DNA of 64,000 bases from Cellulomonas sp. S1-8 (GTDB lineage: Bacteria > Actinomycetota > Actinomycetes > Actinomycetales > Cellulomonadaceae). Under the pieces are notes generated by a model. That model was not told the DNA's origin, ran no database searches, and worked only from the letters and a program-made list of their open reading frames with translations. Positions 60,324 through 64,000 of the stretch are shown piece by piece. The stretch is from contig NZ_CP110806.1 of NCBI RefSeq assembly GCF_026184235.1, positions 4,440,703 to 4,504,702 on the forward strand, given 5' to 3'. Each line of letters opens with the position of its first letter. The first letter of the stretch is position 1. The position numbers were made by a program, and so were the translations under genes.

Positions 60324-60845
60324 GCTGCCGACGCGGCCGAGGCGGCTCGAGCTGCTCCGTCCGCCCCGCTCCTTCTCGCCCGCGCTTCTCCCTGGTCACC
60401 GCGCTGGACTTCTCAGCTTCACCACTCCGGCCCTCAGGCGCTCAGCGCACCCCACCTCAAGACTCCCGCCCTCTTCGCGTCGTTGCTCGCAGACCCCAGT
60501 CCTCGTGCTCGCCGCATCCGCTCCGCCGTCCCGGCGCTCCCCTTGCGACGCTGCACTGCTCGATGGCCGCGCCACCGCTCCTGCCCGCTTCTCCCCGCGG
60601 AACGGGCGACACATGCATGCCTGGCCCGACGACCTCACCGGCCGGCATCCATGAGACCCGCGCTCCTGCCCACCCGCGCCACCCGTGTCGTCCCGAGCGG
60701 ATCGACCCGCCGCGCAACCTGTGGGCGACAACCACGGCTAGGTCCAGGCTCCCTGCAAGCGACGACCTCCCTCCGGGAGGAGCCCCCGGGGTCCCCGACC
60801 GACGAGACGTCACCGGCCTGTCCTACGACCCCACCCAACCCTGAA

Positions 60846-60859
60846 GTTCCACGTGAAAC
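60846..60859. promoter_or_regulatory. parS site 8
   Basis: GTTCCACGTGAAAC, one change from consensus, 21 bases beyond the jag terminator. Confidence 0.85.
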
Positions 60860-60879
60860 GTCCGGCGCAGGGCACAGCA

Positions 60880-60910
60880 AAGGGCGGATGGCTCCATGCC
60901 ATCCGCCCTT
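60880..60910 (-). terminator. Terminator of the rpmH-rnpA-yidD-yidC-jag operon
   Basis: AAGGGCGGATGGC (60880-60892) pairs perfectly with GCCATCCGCCCTT (60898-60910) around TCCAT. On the minus strand the stem ends CCCTTTGCTG, a short U-tract. Confidence 0.85.
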
Positions 60911-60935
60911 CGCCGTGCCGTCTGCTGACGCGTCC

Positions 60936-61448
60936 TCAGACCGCGCGGATCACGACGCGCCGCTCCGGCTCCACACCTTCGGAGTCGCTCACGAGGCCGG
61001 CCTCGGCGACAGCGTCGTGCACCACCTTGCGCTCGAACGGGTTCATCGGGTCGAGCGTGACAGGTGCACCCGCCGACCTCACGAGCTCGATCGCCTCGCG
61101 TGCGATCTCGACGAGCTCGGCGCGACGAGTGGCGCGGTAGCCGGCGATGTCAAGCATCAGTCGGCTGCGCTCCCCCGTCTTGGTCTGGACCGCGAGGCGG
61201 GTCAGCTCCTGGAGCGCGTCCAGCACCTGACCCTCGTTCCCGACCAGCCGGCGCAGCGAGTCGTCATTGACGTCCTCCGCGACGATCTCGACCGCCGCAC
61301 GTCCGTGGTCGACGTCGATGTCGATGTCACCGTCGAGGTCGGCGATGTCGAGGAACTCCTCGAGGTAGTCCGCGGCGATCTCGCCCTCCTCCTCGAGGCG
61401 GGTGACGGTCTCGCCGTCAGCTGCGGTACCGGGCTCAGATGTAGCCAT
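60936..61448 (-). CDS. jag: Jag/KhpB family RNA-binding protein
   Basis: A 170-residue protein with an acidic N-terminus (EEEGEIAADYLEEFLDIADL), a KH-type domain (AVEIVAEDVNDDSLRRLVGN with EGQVLDALQELTRL) and a C-terminal R3H domain (LDPMNPFERKVVHDAVA). It binds RNA and is linked to envelope growth. The N-terminal Jag-N domain of firmicutes is missing, as usual in actinobacteria. ATG 61448 has GGAGAAG upstream. Confidence 0.92.
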   Translation of the reverse strand: MATSEPGTAADGETVTRLEEEGEIAADYLEEFLDIADLDGDIDIDVDHGRAAVEIVAEDVNDDSLRRLVGNEGQVLDALQELTRLAVQTKTGERSRLMLDIAGYRATRRAELVEIAREAIELVRSAGAPVTLDPMNPFERKVVHDAVAEAGLVSDSEGVEPERRVVIRAV

Positions 61449-61512
61449 CTCTTCTCCGTTCAGCGATGTCACGCCTGCACGCGCCCCACTCCGGGCATGC
61501 GTGCGGCGGTGG

Positions 61513-62691
61513 TCAGGATCCGGTGGAGCCGTCGGACGTCCGAGGAGACGACCCCTTGCGCTTCTTCTTCGGGCCAGGGACCACGGGTGCATCGGTGACG
61601 ACCGCGTCGCTCGTCCCTGTGCCCGTGGCCGGCGCGTCCGTGACCGGCGCGTCTGTCACCGGTGCGTCTGTGACACCCGCGTCAGTGGGACCTGCGTCCG
61701 ACGTCGTCGCACCGGACCCGTCCCCCGGCGTCCGCGGCTTGTTCCGGTCCTTGCGCTTGGGCTGCTGCCGCTGACCGCGCGGCTTCTCCTCGATGAGCGC
61801 CGTCGCGGCGGTCTCCTCGGCGACCTCGCCGCGGGCGGCTGCCTTGCGCGCCTTGCGCGCGAGGAACGCCTTCTCCGCCTCCGACCCGGGAACCGGCATC
61901 CGACGGATCGTGTAGAACTGCTGGCCCATCGACCACAGGTTCGTCGTGGTCCAGTACAGGAGCACACCGATCGGGAAGTTGACGCCCGAGAACGCGAAGA
62001 TCAGCGGGAGCATGTAGAGCAGGATTTTCTGCTGCTGCGCCATCGGGCCCTGCAGCGCCGCCGGCGGCATGTTCTTCATCGTGAGCTGGCGCTGCGTGGT
62101 GAACGTCGTGACCGACATCGCGACGATCAGGACGACCGTCACCACCTGGATGTGCCAGTTGCCGTCGGCCTGCAGGAAGGTCCCCGACAGGGGCGCACCC
62201 CAGATCGACGCCGCCTCGGCCTGAGCGGCGAGCTCCTGGGTCATCGGCCCGATGGAGTCGGCGCGTGAGTACGTGCCCTCGGCGAGCCGCGGCAGCTCGT
62301 ACAGCACGCGGAAGAGCGCGAAGAAGATCGGTGACTGCAGCAGGATCGGCAGGCAGGACGCAAACGGGTTGGTCCCGTGCTTGCGGTAGAGCTCCATCAT
62401 CTCGCGGCTCATCGCCTCGCGGGACGCGGGGTCGCTCTTGCCCTTGTACTTCTTCTGCAGCGCCTGCATCTCGGGCTGCACCATCTGCATGCCGCGCGAC
62501 GCCTTGATCTGCTTGAAGAAGAGCGGGATCAGCAGGATGCGCATGACGATGACGAGCCCGACGATCGACAGGGCCCACGCCGCGCCGCTCGCCGGGTCGA
62601 GCCCTGCCCAGGTCAGCAGCTCGTGGAACCTGACCATGATCCAGGCGACCACGACCATCAGGGGAAACAGCAGGCCGTCCATCCAGTCCAT
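61513..62691 (-). CDS. yidC: Membrane protein insertase YidC
   Basis: A 392-residue insertase of the Gram-positive type with five TM helices. VIVMRILLIPLFFKQIKASR begins the core, followed by QPEMQALQKKYKGK (hairpin C1), NPFASCLPILLQSPIFFALF and GVNFPIGVLLYWTTTNLWSM. The basic C-terminal tail has a 15-bp repeat at 61627-61686 coding TDAPV units and ends KKKRKGSSPRTSDGS, likely ribosome-binding. It inserts membrane proteins with or without Sec. Confidence 0.95.
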   Translation of the reverse strand: MDWMDGLLFPLMVVVAWIMVRFHELLTWAGLDPASGAAWALSIVGLVIVMRILLIPLFFKQIKASRGMQMVQPEMQALQKKYKGKSDPASREAMSREMMELYRKHGTNPFASCLPILLQSPIFFALFRVLYELPRLAEGTYSRADSIGPMTQELAAQAEAASIWGAPLSGTFLQADGNWHIQVVTVVLIVAMSVTTFTTQRQLTMKNMPPAALQGPMAQQQKILLYMLPLIFAFSGVNFPIGVLLYWTTTNLWSMGQQFYTIRRMPVPGSEAEKAFLARKARKAAARGEVAEETAATALIEEKPRGQRQQPKRKDRNKPRTPGDGSGATTSDAGPTDAGVTDAPVTDAPVTDAPATGTGTSDAVVTDAPVVPGPKKKRKGSSPRTSDGSTGS

Positions 62692-62713
62692 GAAGCAGTG
62701 CTCCTCGAGAGCG

Positions 62714-63010
62714 TCAGTGCGCGGCCGGGGCCGCGTCGTGAGAATGGTGCGCGTCGCGTGACGGGGGAACGTCGTCGACGCCGCCGGGGTTCCAGGGGTG
62801 GCAGCGCGCCACGCGGCGGGCGGCGAGCCAGCCGCCGCGCAGGGCGCCGTGCCGACGGACCGCGACCACGGCGTACTGCGAGCACGACGGGTAGAAGCGG
62901 CAGGTCGGGGGTGTCCACGGGGAGATCAGGCGCTGGTACAGCCACAGCAGACCGAGCAGGGCGAGCGTGGGAAGCCGGCGGACACGCCCCCACATCGACA
63001 CAGGAGTCAT
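62714..63010 (-). CDS. yidD: Membrane protein insertion efficiency factor YidD
   Basis: A 98-residue Yid[41 protein letters not shown] and [17 protein letters not shown] are the diagnostic blocks with three cysteines. It is a small peripheral membrane protein that aids insertion. Placed between rnpA and yidC as always. ATG 63010. Confidence 0.95.
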   Translation of the reverse strand: MTPVSMWGRVRRLPTLALLGLLWLYQRLISPWTPPTCRFYPSCSQYAVVAVRRHGALRGGWLAARRVARCHPWNPGGVDDVPPSRDAHHSHDAAPAAH

Positions 63011-63018
63011 GGGACGAC

Positions 63019-63378
63019 CTAGGTGTCGCGTCGACGCGCCAGGCGCCGACCGGCCGCCTCGACCGCACCGTCGAGGTCACGCGCGAGCTCGTCGGACGAC
63101 GCCGACGCCGCCGCCGGCTGCGCCCGGACCACGAGCAGTGCACCCGCGGGCATCGCGTCGAGCCGTGCTGCCACCAGCGCACGCAGCCGGCGCTTGACCC
63201 GGTTGCGGGTCACCGCGTTCCCCACCGCCCTGGACACGACGAGACCGACCGCCGGCGGGCCGGGGTCGGTCGCGGTCGTGAGGTGCACGACGAGGGTGTC
63301 GCGGCCTCCGCGCGCGCCCCGGCGCACCGTCTGCTGGAAGTCGGCAGATCGGCGCAGCCGGTGCGCAGCGGGGAGCAC
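63019..63378 (-). CDS. rnpA: Ribonuclease P protein component
   Basis: A 119-residue protein with [40 protein letters not shown] and [17 protein letters not shown]; the RNRVKRRLR motif contacts the RNA subunit. It is the protein part of the tRNA 5'-end nuclease. GTG 63378 gives the expected length; the frame upstream overlaps rpmH and is not coding. Confidence 0.93.
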   Translation of the reverse strand: MLPAAHRLRRSADFQQTVRRGARGGRDTLVVHLTTATDPGPPAVGLVVSRAVGNAVTRNRVKRRLRALVAARLDAMPAGALLVVRAQPAAASASSDELARDLDGAVEAAGRRLARRRDT

Positions 63379-63389
63379 CGGGACGGGCG

Positions 63390-63527
63390 TCAGGCCGAGA
63401 GCTCGGTGCGCCCCTTGCGGCGGCGTGCCGCGAGGATGGCGCGACCGGCGCGCGTGCGCATGCGCAGACGGAAGCCGTGGGTCTTGGCCCGGCGCCGGTT
63501 GTTCGGCTGGAAGGTGCGCTTGGTCAC
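63390..63527 (-). CDS. rpmH: 50S ribosomal protein L34
   Basis: A 45-residue L34: [20 protein letters not shown] followed by [23 protein letters not shown] 63527 was chosen by alignment to the family start (M-K-R-T). It opens the operon leading to yidC and jag, and conventionally lies next to dnaA, which is not in the window. Confidence 0.96.
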   Translation of the reverse strand: MTKRTFQPNNRRRAKTHGFRLRMRTRAGRAILAARRRKGRTELSA

Positions 63528-64000
63528 GACGTTCTCCACACGTTTGTCGTAGCGATCGCGCGCAGTCGCGCGACCAGGTCCTGGTGCCGCGTTCCACCGC
63601 TCCAGGGAACGCACGCAGGTGCACGTGCGAAGGCGTCAGGGCGCGCCGGACGGAGCCGTTGAAAGGCTGGATCACGTTACGCTGCCGCCTCCGACCCGGT
63701 CAAATGCGCCCGGCCGTGCCGGCGGCACCGCGGCGGGCATCTCGTCGCCCCGGAGCGGGAGTCTCGCGCTGGCCGGCCGCATTACCCCAGGTCAGAGCCC
63801 GACCGGCGGCACCGCTCCCGGCGTGTCGCCTCTCTCACCCGGTCGCGTACTACTGCGGTGCGGGTGACGCCGTTAGCATCGGTCCTCGTCGCCTCCTCCA
63901 TCCCCGGCCGGCGGTCCGCACGTCCGCGCCGCAGGTGCGCAGCGGTCCTTCCGTCGCGGTCAGCGACCACGTGGCGCCCGACCGCCGCACGCACGTCGCA
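63528..64000. other. rpmH upstream region, probably rpmH-dnaA intergenic
   Basis: No gene seen. One DnaA-box-like sequence, TTCTCCACA (63532-63540, one mismatch), lies just upstream of rpmH. No perfect TTGTCCACA occurs in this stretch, so the main origin may lie farther right (in many actinobacteria between dnaA and dnaN). Confidence 0.5.

Larger units (their letters stand above)
57654..60935. other. Gene-free, parS-rich region of about 3.3 kb
   Basis: I find no convincing coding frame on either strand; frames here lack the third-position GC bias and domain patterns of their neighbours and GC content looks lower. It contains parS sites 4-8, a 36-bp tandem repeat (59685-59819) and the jag terminator. 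A region of this size without genes is rare in such a compact genome. Confidence 0.55.

Noticed and set aside
63528..64000. oriC within the window
   Set aside because: No cluster of DnaA boxes and no dnaA gene are visible; only one near-match. The origin is probably just outside.

Overview
This window comes from a very GC-rich actinobacterium. Gene content and order fit the Micrococcales, and a Cellulomonas-like genome is my best guess; the genus is inferred from style and context, not proven. The right third is the conserved neighbourhood of the chromosome origin. Reading leftward on the minus strand it runs rpmH, rnpA, yidD, yidC, jag, a gene-free stretch carrying parS sites, a NUDIX gene, rsmG, parA and parB; trxA, trxB, a MurJ-associated pseudokinase gene, murJ, a DUF6049 gene, a NUDIX gene and pcnA follow further left. 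dnaA is not in the window and should lie just beyond the right edge.

Layout. Positions 1-20 kb are accessory and partly decayed: a broken AbiE-type toxin beside an intact HTH partner with a palindromic operator, a frameshifted ECF sigma gene with its membrane partner, several oxidoreductases and TetR regulators, a broken VapBC pair, an amino-acid permease with a universal stress protein, and, at 15.4-18.0 kb, a Ro60 (TROVE) gene preceded by four tandem Y-RNA-like hairpin RNAs. Positions 19.6-26.2 kb hold the replication and ribosomal block: dnaB interrupted by an intein, a MATE transporter, rplI, rpsR, ssb and rpsF. Positions 26.3-30.9 kb carry a class A penicillin-binding protein with a PASTA domain and a PadR regulator overlapping inositol-phosphate synthase.

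Positions 30.9-43.1 kb contain four intact paralogous pairs, each an ECF sigma factor of the SigE-like family overlapping a one-TM, beta-propeller-like membrane protein. All four share an upstream CAAC(C/G)-N16-CGTT motif. A fifth, decayed pair sits at 1.8-3.1 kb. An MFS transporter and a LOV-GAF-SpoIIE photoreceptor phosphatase lie among them.

The most interesting system is the Ro60/Y-RNA locus. The four RNAs share a closing stem and a conserved inner motif. Three carry a T-arm followed by a CUCG-capped acceptor-like hairpin, and two of these also have a D-arm, in the circularly permuted order expected for tRNA-mimicking bacterial Y RNAs. Other points of note are the class 3 intein with a damaged homing-endonuclease motif, eight parS sites (two inside parA codons), DnaA boxes upstream of dnaB and of one sigma gene, and a murJ locus whose pseudokinase is a separate protein.
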